Below, one piece after another: positions 36,080 to 44,676 of a DNA stretch of 64,000 nt (position 1 is its first letter; the number at the start of each line of letters is the position of its first letter). The position numbers were made by a program, and so were the translations under genes. The stretch comes from SHVZ01 sp041906305 (GTDB lineage Bacteria; Pseudomonadota; Alphaproteobacteria; SHVZ01). Below the pieces are notes generated by a model. It did no database searches, was not told where the DNA came from, and was given only the letters and a program-made list of their open reading frames with translations. The stretch spans positions 195,621 through 259,620 of the forward strand of contig JAYRJL010000008.1 in assembly GCA_041906305.1 (NCBI GenBank). Reading direction: 5' to 3'.

Positions 36080-36711
36080 AGCGGCTGCTTATAGACGTGC
36101 CACAGAAGGTGCGCCACCGCCCCGCGCCAAGGCGCCCACGCCTCGGCGATCTGTGCCATGCGCTTGGGATCGGGCCGCGTCTCGGCGCCCTTGATCCGCT
36201 GGTAGGCGATGATCAGCGCCAGGTCGGCGGCCGGGAAGACGTCGGGGCGGCCGAGCGCGAACAGCAGGTAGACCTGCGCCGTCCACGGGCCGATGCCCTT
36301 CATCGCCGTCAGCATCGCCTGCGCCTCGTCGTCGGGGCTGCGATGCACGCGGTCGAGGTCGAGGCGACCCTCGGCGATCTCGCGTGCCAGCGCGCGGCTG
36401 TAGGCGATCTTGGAGCCCGAGAAGCCGAAGCCGCGCAGCTCCGCGTCGCTCGCCGCGAGCAGGTCTTCCGCCGTCGGCGCGAGGCCGAGGCGATCGGTCG
36501 TGCGCTTCCAGATCGCGGCCGCCGACTGGGTCGAGACCTGCTGCCCGACCAGGATGCGGAGCAGCGCGCCGTATCCGGGCTCGATCCGTCGGATCGGCGG
36601 GCGGCCATGCGCCGCGAGCGCGCGCCCGATGTCCGGATCGGCGGCGGCGACGCGCTTCAACCCGGCCATGAACGAGCGATCGCTCTTGGGAGCGATCGGC
36701 GGCAGCGTCAT
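36076..36711 (-). CDS. AlkA-like DNA-3-methyladenine glycosylase (HhH-GPD family)
   Basis: 211 aa. Helix-hairpin-helix text is MKGIGPWTAQVYLLFALGRP, followed by the catalytic Asp in FPAADLALI. The family excises alkylated bases. It is shorter than E. coli AlkA because the N-terminal TBP-like domain is absent, as in many short bacterial homologues. ATG 36711 overlaps the stop of the upstream oxidoreductase gene as ATGA. The frame stays open upstream, but that stretch lies inside the oxidoreductase and is not glycosylase-like. Confidence 0.9.
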   Translation of the reverse strand: MTLPPIAPKSDRSFMAGLKRVAAADPDIGRALAAHGRPPIRRIEPGYGALLRILVGQQVSTQSAAAIWKRTTDRLGLAPTAEDLLAASDAELRGFGFSGSKIAYSRALAREIAEGRLDLDRVHRSPDDEAQAMLTAMKGIGPWTAQVYLLFALGRPDVFPAADLALIIAYQRIKGAETRPDPKRMAQIAEAWAPWRGAVAHLLWHVYKQPL

Positions 36712-37733
36712 GCGGGATCGGCGACCTTGACCAGCGCCTTGCCGAGATTCGCGCCCTTGAGCATCGCGATGAACGCGTCGGGCGTCTTCTCCAGACCCTC
36801 GGTCACGTGCTCGGAATACTTGATCCGGCCTTCCCTGATCCAGCCGGCGATGCGACGCAGCGCCTCCGGATAGCGGTCGCGCCAGTCCCAGACCAGGAAT
36901 CCCTCCATGCGCGCCCGATTGACGAGCATGTAGCGGAGATTGCGCGGGCCAAGATCGGGCTTGTCGAGATTGTACTGGCTGATCTGGCCGCAGATCACGA
37001 TGCGCGCCTTGAAGGCGAGGTTGCTGAAGACGGCGTCCGACACGGCGCCGCCGACGTTGTCGAAATAGACGTCGACGCCGTTCGGGCACGCCGCCGCGAC
37101 CGCCTTGGAGAGATCGTTCGAGGTCTTGTAGTTGATGACCGCGTCGAAGCCGAGCTCGCGCTGGATGTAGGCGAGCTTGTCGTCGCCGCCGGCAATGCCG
37201 ACGGCACGGCAGCCGTTGATCTTCGCGATCTGCCCGACGATCTGCCCGACCGCGCCGGCCGCGCCCGAGACCACGACCGTGTCGCCGGCCTTCGGCTGGC
37301 AGACTTCCAGCGTCGCGAAATAGGCGGTCATGCCCGGCATGCCGAGGACGCCGACCGCGGTCTGGATCGGCGCCAGCTTCGGATCGATCTTCCGAAGCAG
37401 CGCCGCATCGGCGACGGCGTAGTCCTGCCACCCGAGCGAGCCCTCGACGATGTCGCCCGCGGCGAACACCTTGTGATTCGACTTGACCACTTGGCCGACC
37501 ATGCCGCCGGTCATCACCTCGCCGATCTCCACCGGCTTGGCATAGGACTTGGCGGCGCTCATGCGCCCGCGCATGTAGGGATCGACCGAGAGCCAGAGCG
37601 CGCGGACCAGCACTTCCTTCGGGCCCGGCTCCGGCACCGCTTCGGTCACGTGCTTGAAGTTCTCGGACGTGGGCCAGCCGGTCGGCCGCGACGCGAGCAG
37701 GATCCGGCGGTTCTGGGTCTGTGACTGGGTCAT
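36708..37733 (-). CDS. NADP-dependent MDR-family oxidoreductase (leukotriene B4 12-hydroxydehydrogenase/CurA-like)
   Basis: 341-aa zinc-independent medium-chain reductase. The coenzyme motif is VVSGAAGAVGQIVGQIAK, with GVDVYFDNVGG and YMLVNRARMEGFLVWD, typical of the PTGR/CurA group that reduces enones and aldehydes. No zinc-binding Cys cluster is seen. ATG 37733 gives MTQSQTQNRR; the frame extends eight codons further. It heads a coupled operon with the glycosylase and the MATE gene. Confidence 0.92.
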   Translation of the reverse strand: MTQSQTQNRRILLASRPTGWPTSENFKHVTEAVPEPGPKEVLVRALWLSVDPYMRGRMSAAKSYAKPVEIGEVMTGGMVGQVVKSNHKVFAAGDIVEGSLGWQDYAVADAALLRKIDPKLAPIQTAVGVLGMPGMTAYFATLEVCQPKAGDTVVVSGAAGAVGQIVGQIAKINGCRAVGIAGGDDKLAYIQRELGFDAVINYKTSNDLSKAVAAACPNGVDVYFDNVGGAVSDAVFSNLAFKARIVICGQISQYNLDKPDLGPRNLRYMLVNRARMEGFLVWDWRDRYPEALRRIAGWIREGRIKYSEHVTEGLEKTPDAFIAMLKGANLGKALVKVADPA

Positions 37734-37780
37734 GCGGAGAACGCTAGCACAGCACACCCGAATACGACCTCCGCTTCGCG

Positions 37781-37890
37781 TCGGCCCCCACCCCGTCCCT
37801 CCCCCGCTTCGCGGGAGAGGGGGCGCGAGGCGCGTACTTCGAGTCCCCTCGCCCGCGTCATACGCGGGGGAGGGTTAGGGTGGGGGCGAG
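37781..37890. repeat. GC-rich intergenic inverted repeat, copy 4
   Basis: CGGCCCCCACCCCGTCCCTC at the left faces GGGGGAGGGTTAGGGTGGGG at the right, with inner hairpins CCCCCGCTTCGCGGGAG and CCCGCGTCATACGCGGG. Unlike the others, this copy lies between two divergent genes, that is in a promoter region. Confidence 0.8.
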
Positions 37891-37965
37891 CGTCAGCGAG
37901 GTCGTCCTTGCCGCTTGCGGCGATGCCCCCGTACTCTTCCCCCATTCCATTCCAACGAGGCATCC

Positions 37966-38712
37966 ATGCTGCTGCACATGTGCACCTGGTCCGAGGTCGA
38001 GTCCTACATGAAGAAGTCGACGGGCATCCTGATCCCGATCGGCTCGACCGAGCAGCACGGACCGAACGGCCTGATCGGCACGGATGCGATCTGCCCCGAG
38101 TTCATCGGCAAGAAGGTCGGCGAGGAGATGGACATCCTGGTCGGCCCGACCATCTCGGTCGGCATGGCGCAGCATCACCTGGCCTTCGCCGGCTCCATCG
38201 CGCTGCGGCCCTCGACCCTGATGGCGGTGATCCAGGACTATGTCGGCTCGCTCCGCCGCCACGGCTTCGAGCGCTTCTATTTCCTGAACGGCCATGGCGG
38301 CAACATCGCCACGACCACCGCCGCCTTTTCCGAGATCTACGCCGAGTCGAGCTTCCAGCGGGGATCCAACCAGCCGCCGATCCGCTGCCTGCTGCGCGGC
38401 TGGTGGGAAGGCGAGCGCACCAAGAAGCTCGCCAACGAGCTGTTCGGCGACAAGGACGGCAGCCACGCCACTGCGTCCGAGGTCTCGGTCACGCAATACG
38501 CCTATCCCGAATACATCAAGAAGGCGTCGATGGAGTGGACCGGCAAGGCCAAGCGCGGCTTCTACGACGCCGAGGACTATCGCAACACCTTCCCCGACGG
38601 CCGCATCGGCTCCGACCCGTCGCTGGCCTCGCCGGAGGCCGGCCGCAAGCTGACCGAGGCGTCGGTCGCCGACGTGATCGACGACTACAAAAAGTTCATG
38701 GCGCAGGAGTGA
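37966..38712 (+). CDS. Creatininase-family amidohydrolase
   Basis: 248-aa metal-dependent hydrolase of the creatininase/FAPy deformylase family. Metal ligands are seen in IPIGSTEQHGPNG (Glu and His), GTDAICPE (Asp), LNGHGGN (His) and TASEVSV (Glu). ATG 37966 has an ACGAGG site upstream; the longer frame is not conserved-looking. It ends 11 bp before the HD-domain gene on the same strand. Substrate unknown; members act on creatinine, mycofactocin precursors or cyclic amides. Confidence 0.9.
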   Translation: MLLHMCTWSEVESYMKKSTGILIPIGSTEQHGPNGLIGTDAICPEFIGKKVGEEMDILVGPTISVGMAQHHLAFAGSIALRPSTLMAVIQDYVGSLRRHGFERFYFLNGHGGNIATTTAAFSEIYAESSFQRGSNQPPIRCLLRGWWEGERTKKLANELFGDKDGSHATASEVSVTQYAYPEYIKKASMEWTGKAKRGFYDAEDYRNTFPDGRIGSDPSLASPEAGRKLTEASVADVIDDYKKFMAQE

Positions 38713-38723
38713 TCCCTTAGGCC

Positions 38724-39269
38724 ATGAGCATCGTCGACGAGTTGCTGGCGCTCTATGCCTCCTACGGCGGCGACCTGTACGCGGGTGAGCCGATCACACA
38801 GCTTGCCCATGCGCTGCAGTCGGCGGCGCTCGCCGAGGCCGAGGGGGCGGACGAGATGCTGGTCGCGGCGGCGCTGCTGCACGATGTCGGCCATCTCGTC
38901 GACAAGCACGCCCCGGGTGCCGCGGAGGCCGGCGTCGATCGCCAGCATGAGGACATCGGCCGGGGATACCTCTCCCGCTGGTTCCGCCCTGAGGTGACCG
39001 AGCCGATCCGCCGGCACGTCGCCGCCAAGCGCTGCCTGGTCACCACCGAGCCCGGCTATTTCGCCACGCTCTCGGATGCGTCCGTGCTTTCCCTCAAGGT
39101 CCAGGGCGGGCCGTTCACGCAAGAAGAGGCGCGCTCGTTCCTGGCGCTTCCCGGATCGCGCGACGCGCTGCGCCTGCGCAAATGGGACGACCTCGCCAAG
39201 GTCGTCGACCTGAAGACGCCGGATCTCGCCTACTACCGGCGGCACTTGGAAGCGGGATTGAAGTCGTAG
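38724..39269 (+). CDS. HD-domain protein of the PhnZ/TmpB phosphonate oxygenase type
   Basis: 181 aa. The sequence YAGEPITQLAHALQSA plus LLHDVGHL, HEDIGRG, HVAAKRCL and KWDDLAK gives candidate residues Tyr19, Glu22, His29, His53, Asp54, His75, His98 and Asp156. Spacing agrees with the ligands and lid residues I recall for PhnZ (Tyr24, Glu27, His34, His58, Asp59, His80, His104, Asp161). PhnZ is a mixed-valent di-iron oxygenase that cleaves the C-P bond of hydroxylated aminoethylphosphonate. No phosphonate transporter or PhnY partner is nearby, so the substrate is uncertain. Confidence 0.8.
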   Translation: MSIVDELLALYASYGGDLYAGEPITQLAHALQSAALAEAEGADEMLVAAALLHDVGHLVDKHAPGAAEAGVDRQHEDIGRGYLSRWFRPEVTEPIRRHVAAKRCLVTTEPGYFATLSDASVLSLKVQGGPFTQEEARSFLALPGSRDALRLRKWDDLAKVVDLKTPDLAYYRRHLEAGLKS

Positions 39270-39284
39270 TCGAGAGCGAGTCTC

Positions 39285-39378
39285 GCCCCCATCCCAACCT
39301 TCCCCCACGCTCCGCGGGGGGAAGGAGCACGATCGGATCCCCTCCCCCCTTCGTGGGGGAGGGCTAGGGTGGGGGGTC
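39285..39378. repeat. GC-rich intergenic inverted repeat, copy 5
   Basis: Left arm CCCCCATCCCAACCTTCCCC and right arm GGGGGAGGGCTAGGGTGGGG, with inner hairpins CCCCCACGCTCCGCGGGGGG and CCTCCCCCCTTCGTGGGGGA. About 95 bp, between two convergent genes. Confidence 0.8.
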
Positions 39379-39388
39379 TTGCCGTAAC

Positions 39389-40615
39389 TCAGTCGCCCTT
39401 CGTCGTCCTGACCTTCGCGTCCTTCCGCTTCAGCACATCGGGCTGGAGCTGTGTGCCGAGGCCGTCGCCGGTGAGCGGATGCATCATGCCGTTCTCGATC
39501 TTCGGCATCTCGGTGACGATGTCGCGATACCAGCTGTAGTAATAGCTGCGGACGATCTCCTGGGTGAGGCCGTTCGGCGCGTTCATCACCACGTGGTTGC
39601 CGGAGATCAGCGTGATCGGCCCGGTCGCATCGTGGGGCGCCACCGGCAGATGATGGGTCTCGGCCAGCGCCGCGACCTTGCGTGCCTCCGAGATGCCGCC
39701 GATCCATGAGGTGTCGAACATGACGATGCCGACCGCACGGCGCTCGATCACCTCGCGGAAGTCGGCGCGCGTGCCGAGCGTCTCGCTGCCGCAGACGGTG
39801 AGCCGGGTCGAATCCGCGTAGTCCTTGAGGACGTCGAAATTGTCCATCTTCACCGGGTCCTCGAGCCAGTAGGGCTCGTACTCCTCCAGCGCCTTGGCGA
39901 TGCGCTTCGCCTGGGTGAGATTCCAGAGCGAGTGGAAGTCGACCATGATGTCGATCTTGTCGCCGACCTTGGCGCGCGCCTTTCGGAACGGCTCCAGCGC
40001 GGTCTTGAGGTCGGCGGCCGAGAGGTGCAGTCCGCCCGAGGCCTCGGCCGCGGCGTTGAACGGATAGATCTTCATCGCCTTGATGCCTTCGGCGAGCAGG
40101 CTCTCGGCGAGCTCGTCGGCGCGGTTGATGAAGCCCTCCAGATCCTCGTACGGGCCCTCCGGCTTGCCCCCCGGGAGCAGGCGCCAGTAGCCCTCGCCCG
40201 GATCGCCGGGCCGGCGCTTCCAGCCCGGGCGATAGGCGTTGCAGGTGTTGTAGACCGAGATCGTGTCGCGCGAGAGGCCGCCCAGCAGCATGTAGATCGG
40301 CATGCCGGCCTTCTGGCCGAGGATGTCCCAGAGCGCGATGTCGAGTGCCGCGATCGCACGGATCTCCGCCGCCGATCCGCGATAGGCCACCAGCGCCATC
40401 AGGCTCTTGGTCAGCGTGCGGTGATGCAGGTCGATCCGCGTCGGATCCTTGCCGACCAGATAAGGTGCCGCGACCTGGTGGATGTACCCGGCGACCGCCT
40501 CGGTGTGATAGCTGGTCTCGCCGAGCCCGATCAGGCCTTCGTCGGTGTGGACACGAACCCAGATCAGGTGCGGCCAGGCTTCGACCTGGACCGTGTCGAC
40601 GGCGGTGATGCGCAT
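39389..40615 (-). CDS. Mandelate racemase/muconate lactonising enzyme family dehydratase
   Basis: 408-aa enolase-superfamily enzyme. Base and metal residues: KAMKIYP (catalytic Lys), MVDFHS (Asp), YWLEDPV (Glu), GSETLG (Glu) and VAPHDATGP (His). The capping domain holds SYHTEAVAGYIHQVAAPYL. Members with such a KxYP motif and C-terminal His are often sugar-acid dehydratases, but specificity cannot be read directly. It is divergent from benE by about 70 bp. Confidence 0.9.
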   Translation of the reverse strand: MRITAVDTVQVEAWPHLIWVRVHTDEGLIGLGETSYHTEAVAGYIHQVAAPYLVGKDPTRIDLHHRTLTKSLMALVAYRGSAAEIRAIAALDIALWDILGQKAGMPIYMLLGGLSRDTISVYNTCNAYRPGWKRRPGDPGEGYWRLLPGGKPEGPYEDLEGFINRADELAESLLAEGIKAMKIYPFNAAAEASGGLHLSAADLKTALEPFRKARAKVGDKIDIMVDFHSLWNLTQAKRIAKALEEYEPYWLEDPVKMDNFDVLKDYADSTRLTVCGSETLGTRADFREVIERRAVGIVMFDTSWIGGISEARKVAALAETHHLPVAPHDATGPITLISGNHVVMNAPNGLTQEIVRSYYYSWYRDIVTEMPKIENGMMHPLTGDGLGTQLQPDVLKRKDAKVRTTKGD

Positions 40616-40688
40616 GTGACTCCCCGGGCTTTGCGGCTATCTTGCGGACGCGGCCGGGTCGCCGCCAGGAAAACATCGGGATCGAGGA

Positions 40689-41840
40689 ATGCGCGCATCG
40701 GTCGTCGTCTCCGCCCTGGTCGCCGTGATCGTCGGGTTCGGCGGCGCGCTCGCCGTGGTCCTTGCCGCGGCCCAGGCCGTCGGCGCCACGCCGGAGGAGA
40801 CCTCGTCCTGGGTCACGGCGCTCTGCCTCACCATGGCGGTGACGACGCCGATCCTCAGCATCCGCCACCGCCTGCCGATTGTGACCGCGTGGTCGACGCC
40901 GGGGGCCGCATTGATCGCCGCCTCCTCCGGCATCCCGATCTCGGCCGCGGTCGGCGCCTTCCTCCTCGCCAACCTGCTGATGGTGCTGACCGCCCTCTTC
41001 CGGCCCTTGAGCGCCTGGATCGAGCGGCTGCCGACCTCGGTCGCGGCGGCGATGCTGGCGGGCGTGCTGATCCGCTTCGTCATCGCCGTCTTCGACAGCG
41101 CTCAAAGCTCGCCCATGCTGGTGCTGCCGCTGGTCGGGCTCTTCCTGGTGATGCGGCTCATCAGCCCGTTCGGCGCGGTGCTGATCGTGCTCGTCGTCGG
41201 CGTGGTCCTCGCCCAGATCCTCGGGCTCAACGGTGAGATGCCGGGGATCTCGATCTCCTCGCTCATCTTCATCGCGCCGACCTTCGATCCCGCCGTCCTG
41301 ATCGGCCTCGGCGTGCCGCTCTATCTCGTCACCATGGCGTCGCAGAACCTTCCGGGCTTCGCCGTGCTCAAGGCGTCCGGCTATCAGCAGGTGCCGTCGC
41401 GCTCGATCATCGCGGTCACCGGAATCGCCTCGCTCGCGGCCGCGCCGTTCGGAGCGCATGCGAGCAACCTCGCCGCCATCAGCGCCTCGCTCTGCACCGG
41501 GCCGGACACCCATCCCGACAAGGACAAGCGCTGGATGACCGGACCGATCTACGGCGCCGCCTACCTGGTGCTGGCCATCTTCGGCGCCTCGCTGGTGAAC
41601 CTGTTCCACGCGCTGCCGCAGGCACTGATCGTCACCATCGCCGGCACCGCGCTGCTCGGCGCCTTGTCCGGCGCGCTGGGGACCGCCATGACCAACGACA
41701 AGGACCGTGTCGCCGCCACGCTGACGCTGGCCGTCACGGCCTCCGGCGCGTCGTTCCTCGGCATCGGCTCGGCCTTCTGGGGCCTCGCCGCGGGACTGGT
41801 GACGCTAGGGCTTTCCGCGCTCTGGGCGAGGAAGCGCTAG
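40689..41840 (+). CDS. benE: BenE-family benzoate/H+ symporter-like membrane protein
   Basis: 383 aa with about twelve hydrophobic segments. BenE signatures include LPIVTAWSTPGAALIA and GVPLYLVTMASQNLPGFAVL, and FGAHASNLAAISASLCTGPD in the second half. The prototype imports benzoate, but no benzoate catabolic genes are present, so the substrate may be another weak acid. The gene is flanked by a repeat element. Confidence 0.9.
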   Translation: MRASVVVSALVAVIVGFGGALAVVLAAAQAVGATPEETSSWVTALCLTMAVTTPILSIRHRLPIVTAWSTPGAALIAASSGIPISAAVGAFLLANLLMVLTALFRPLSAWIERLPTSVAAAMLAGVLIRFVIAVFDSAQSSPMLVLPLVGLFLVMRLISPFGAVLIVLVVGVVLAQILGLNGEMPGISISSLIFIAPTFDPAVLIGLGVPLYLVTMASQNLPGFAVLKASGYQQVPSRSIIAVTGIASLAAAPFGAHASNLAAISASLCTGPDTHPDKDKRWMTGPIYGAAYLVLAIFGASLVNLFHALPQALIVTIAGTALLGALSGALGTAMTNDKDRVAATLTLAVTASGASFLGIGSAFWGLAAGLVTLGLSALWARKR

Positions 41841-41846
41841 CACTCG

Positions 41847-42004
41847 TACCCCTCCCTCGCGTCGTACGCGGGGGAGGGTTGGGGTGGGGGCCGTGGCTCG
41901 CTTCCTCGACTCACTCGATGGGCGCCGCCTGAAACAACGGCCGACCGCGCTTCGCGCGTGCCCCCACCCTGCCCTCCCCCGCGCTTCGCACGAGGAAGGG
42001 TTCC
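41847..42004. repeat. GC-rich intergenic inverted repeat, copy 6
   Basis: It starts with TACCCCTCCCTCGCGTCGTA and GGGGGAGGGTTGGGGTGGGG and ends with CCCCCACCCTGCCCTCCCCC (about 41960-41979) and GAGGAAGGGTTC. The centre (CTCGATGGGCGC, CGACCGCGCTTCGCGCG) matches that of copy 3. It lies between two convergent genes and is about 160 bp long. Confidence 0.8.
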
Positions 42005-42012
42005 GAGGAGCG

Positions 42013-42279
42013 CTACTTCGCCCGCGCGCGGAGGCTTCTCAGATTGTGCACGTGGACATGCGCGCCGGCTTTGATCGGCTGCGTCGCCTCCCCGATCGGA
42101 TCGCCGTACTTGACGATGCGGTCGCCGGGCTTCAGGTCGGTCAGCGCGATCTTGTGACAGAGCGCGATGGCTTCGCCGGCCTCGATCTCCGTCGTGCCGA
42201 CGCGAATCTTCTCGCCCTTGGCGACGGCGCGCAGAAGCGTCGCGACATTGTCCTCGGGGCTGAGCCGGATCGCGTCCAT
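42013..42279 (-). CDS. UxaA-type dehydratase small subunit (SAF domain)
   Basis: 88 aa. Residues 5-80 form a SAF-like beta-clip domain (DNVATLLRAVAKGEKIRVG, ALCHKIALTDLKPGDRIVKYG, PIGEATQPI, GAHVHVHNL). In altronate/galactarate dehydratases and sulfolactate sulfo-lyase the same domain occurs as an N-terminal part or a separate alpha subunit. ATG 42279 shares its A with the TGA of the large-subunit gene; a GTG three bases upstream is also possible. Confidence 0.88.
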   Translation of the reverse strand: MDAIRLSPEDNVATLLRAVAKGEKIRVGTTEIEAGEAIALCHKIALTDLKPGDRIVKYGDPIGEATQPIKAGAHVHVHNLRSLRARAK

Positions 42280-43448
42280 CACATCGCCTGCCCGTAGCGG
42301 GCGACGATCTCGTCGCCCTCGCCCAGGATCTCGCCCCAGGTGGCGGCTCCGTCGGCGACCTGCATCATGCGCGACCACAGGCGGTCAGCGGCGGACTCCG
42401 GCGTCTCCTCGCCGAGGAAGACCTTGTGCGCGTCGAGGTCGAGCTGCTCGCCGACGCGCGCGCAGGTCTCGGGGTTGGCGCAGACCTTGATCGTCGGTGC
42501 CAGCGCCGAGACGAAGCTGTTGCCGACGCCGGTGGTGAACAGCATCAGCTGCGCGCCGGCGGCGGTGAAGCCGGTCAGCGACTCCGACGCGTAGGCCGGC
42601 GCATCCATGACCCAGCAGCCGGGCTTGGGCGCCGCCTCGCCATAGCCGAGCACGCCCTGGATCGGCCGGCTGCCGCTCTTGGCGATGTTGCCAAGGGCCT
42701 TCTCCTCGATGCTCGAGAGGCCGCCGGCGATATTGGCGGGGCCGGGATTGTTGCCGGTGAGATCGAGCCCGTGGCTGATCGCCCATTGCTCGCGGCGAAG
42801 CACCGCATCGCGGATCGCCTTGGCGACCTCGGGCGACGCCGCGCGCTTCTCCAGCCGATGCTCGGCCCCGAGCCATTCGACCGTCTCGCCGATGATCGCG
42901 CGCCCGCCGGCATCGACCATACGGTCGGCCATGAGGCCCAGCAGCGGGTTGGCGACGAGGCCGGAGCTCGGATCGGAACGCCCGCATTCGAGGCCAAGCG
43001 TCAGCGCCGAGAGCGGCGCCGGGACGCGCCGGTCGGCCGAGATCGCCATCGCCAGGCGCGCACCGGCACGGATGCCGCGCTCGGTCAGCGTGACCGCGTC
43101 GTGATTGCAGTCGTCGAGCGTCAGCATCGCGTGGGGCCGTCCGGCCTTTCGCGCATGTTCGGCGACCTCGGCCGCGACCGGCGGGTTGTCGCCGACCAGC
43201 AGCACCGCGCCGACATTCGGATGCACCGCCATCGCCAGCATCGCGCGCTTCCAGGTGGTGCGGTCCTCGCCGAGCAGGCTGCCGGCGTTGTAGGGGAAGC
43301 CCACGATCACCGATCCCTTGATCGACGAGGCGATGCGGCGCGCCGTCGGGATCGTGAGCCCGCCGACCGACAGCACCAGCATGAGGTTGCGCACGCCGAT
43401 GCTGCCGTCGGCGCGGTGGTAGCCGAGGAAGGTCGGCTGGCCGGTCAT
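42279..43448 (-). CDS. UxaA-type hydrolyase large subunit
   Basis: 389 aa, similar to the C-terminal catalytic part of altronate dehydratase and to the beta subunit of (2R)-sulfolactate sulfo-lyase (SuyB). Marks are LGYHRADGSIGVRNLMLVL, LGLECGRSDPSSGLVANPLLG and FTTGVGNSFVSALAPTIKVCANPET; conserved Cys residues could hold iron. It overlaps its neighbours on both sides (ATGA with the enolase-family gene, TGATG with the SAF subunit), so the three genes are one coupled operon for a hydroxy- or sugar acid. Confidence 0.88.
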   Translation of the reverse strand: MTGQPTFLGYHRADGSIGVRNLMLVLSVGGLTIPTARRIASSIKGSVIVGFPYNAGSLLGEDRTTWKRAMLAMAVHPNVGAVLLVGDNPPVAAEVAEHARKAGRPHAMLTLDDCNHDAVTLTERGIRAGARLAMAISADRRVPAPLSALTLGLECGRSDPSSGLVANPLLGLMADRMVDAGGRAIIGETVEWLGAEHRLEKRAASPEVAKAIRDAVLRREQWAISHGLDLTGNNPGPANIAGGLSSIEEKALGNIAKSGSRPIQGVLGYGEAAPKPGCWVMDAPAYASESLTGFTAAGAQLMLFTTGVGNSFVSALAPTIKVCANPETCARVGEQLDLDAHKVFLGEETPESAADRLWSRMMQVADGAATWGEILGEGDEIVARYGQAM

Positions 43449-44557
43449 ACGCGCAGCTCTTCGACCAGATCCGGATTGAGTGTGATGCCGAGACCTGACG
43501 CGGCCGGAAGCTCGCTCGCGTCGCGTGCGTGGTCCGGCAGCCGGCCATTCACCAGGCGGTCGAACAGCGGGGACTCGTCATACTGATGCTCGAGCAGGTC
43601 GAAGCCATCGAGCGCGGCCGAGGCATGGAGGCTGGCCGCGTGGCAGAACGGCCCGGTCGGGTTGTGCGGCGCGCAGCCGACCTTGAAACGCTTGCAGAGC
43701 GTGCCCGCCTGCAGCATGCCGGCGAAGCCGCCGATGTACTTGATGTCGGGCATCACGACATCGTAGCAGCCGGCTTCGAGATAGGGCATCAGCTCCGCCG
43801 GCGAGGTCGACATCTCGAGCCCGGCGAGCTCCATGTCGGCGGCATTGGCGCGCTTCCTCAGGCGCGCGATCGCCGGGATGGTCGACGCCCCTTCCGGTAT
43901 CGGACACTCGAACCAGTCGACATCGAGTTCGGCCAGCCGCTCGATCGCGCGTTCGGCCGACGCCTCGGTGAAGCGCCAGTGACAGTCGACCATGACGCGT
44001 GCCGCCGTCCCCACCGCCTCGCGCACGGCCGCCACCCGCGCGATGCCGGCCTCGATCAGCGGCTTGCCGTCCTCGCCGTCGGCGATCGCCGGATTCAGGT
44101 CGTCGAAGGGTGCCACCTTGAAGCGCGTGAAGCCCACCCCGGCGGCATGGCGCGCGCTGGCGGCGAAGCCTTCCGGGCGGCGGTCGACCGTGCGCCGGTT
44201 GATGTTGGCGTAGAGGGGAACAAGCTTCCGTTGCGTCGGGCCCAGCAGCTGCCAGACCGGCTTCCCCTCGCGCTGACCCTTCAGGTCCCAGAGCGCCTGG
44301 TCGAGGGCGCTGGAGACCGAGGCTTCGACCTGGCCGCCATGCGGGACCGGCACCTCCAGCGGCGCCGGCTCGGCCGGACGATTGAGGATATAGGGCGAAA
44401 GGCGAGCGACCTCGGCGACGAGCTCGGGCTCGCGCGCGTTCAGCGTCGCCTCGCCGATGCCGATCCGCCCATCGCTGTCGGCGATCGCGACGAAGGTCCA
44501 GATGGTCTTCGGGCTGATGCGCAGCGGCACGGCTTCGATGGCGGCGATCCGGCTCAC
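43445..44557 (-). CDS. Second mandelate racemase/muconate lactonising enzyme family protein
   Basis: 370 aa. Candidate active-site residues: RFKVAPF (Lys), MVDCHW (Asp), WFECPI (Glu), GLEMST (Glu) and CAPHNPTGP (His). The VEASVSSALDQALWDLKG segment is typical. GTG start at 44557. It heads an overlapping operon with the two UxaA-type subunits, suggesting stepwise dehydration of an aldonate or related acid. It is only distantly similar to the enolase-family enzyme at 39.4-40.6 kb. Confidence 0.9.
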   Translation of the reverse strand: MSRIAAIEAVPLRISPKTIWTFVAIADSDGRIGIGEATLNAREPELVAEVARLSPYILNRPAEPAPLEVPVPHGGQVEASVSSALDQALWDLKGQREGKPVWQLLGPTQRKLVPLYANINRRTVDRRPEGFAASARHAAGVGFTRFKVAPFDDLNPAIADGEDGKPLIEAGIARVAAVREAVGTAARVMVDCHWRFTEASAERAIERLAELDVDWFECPIPEGASTIPAIARLRKRANAADMELAGLEMSTSPAELMPYLEAGCYDVVMPDIKYIGGFAGMLQAGTLCKRFKVGCAPHNPTGPFCHAASLHASAALDGFDLLEHQYDESPLFDRLVNGRLPDHARDASELPAASGLGITLNPDLVEELRV

Positions 44558-44574
44558 AGCTTCGGTCCTTCGGC

Positions 44575-44604
44575 TTGGTCGGGGCGAGTTTAGTGTGTGA
44601 TAAT
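44575..44604 (+). promoter_or_regulatory. Possible promoter for the alpha/beta hydrolase gene
   Basis: TTGGTC (44575-44580), 18-base spacer, GATAAT (44599-44604). It lies in the divergent gap of about 120 bp before the hydrolase gene and is one of few AT-rich spots there. Weak evidence. Confidence 0.35.
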
Positions 44605-44676
44605 CAACAGTCGCGCCGCGAGGCGCGGGTCCACGTAAGATACAATGGCGTCAAGGCGCTTCGGGGGAAATCGCAC

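Noticed and set aside
36076..37431. 451-aa minus-strand frame suggesting an extended AlkA protein
   Set aside because: The upstream part overlaps the oxidoreductase in another frame and is Arg/Gly-rich. The real start at 36711 overlaps the upstream stop as ATGA.
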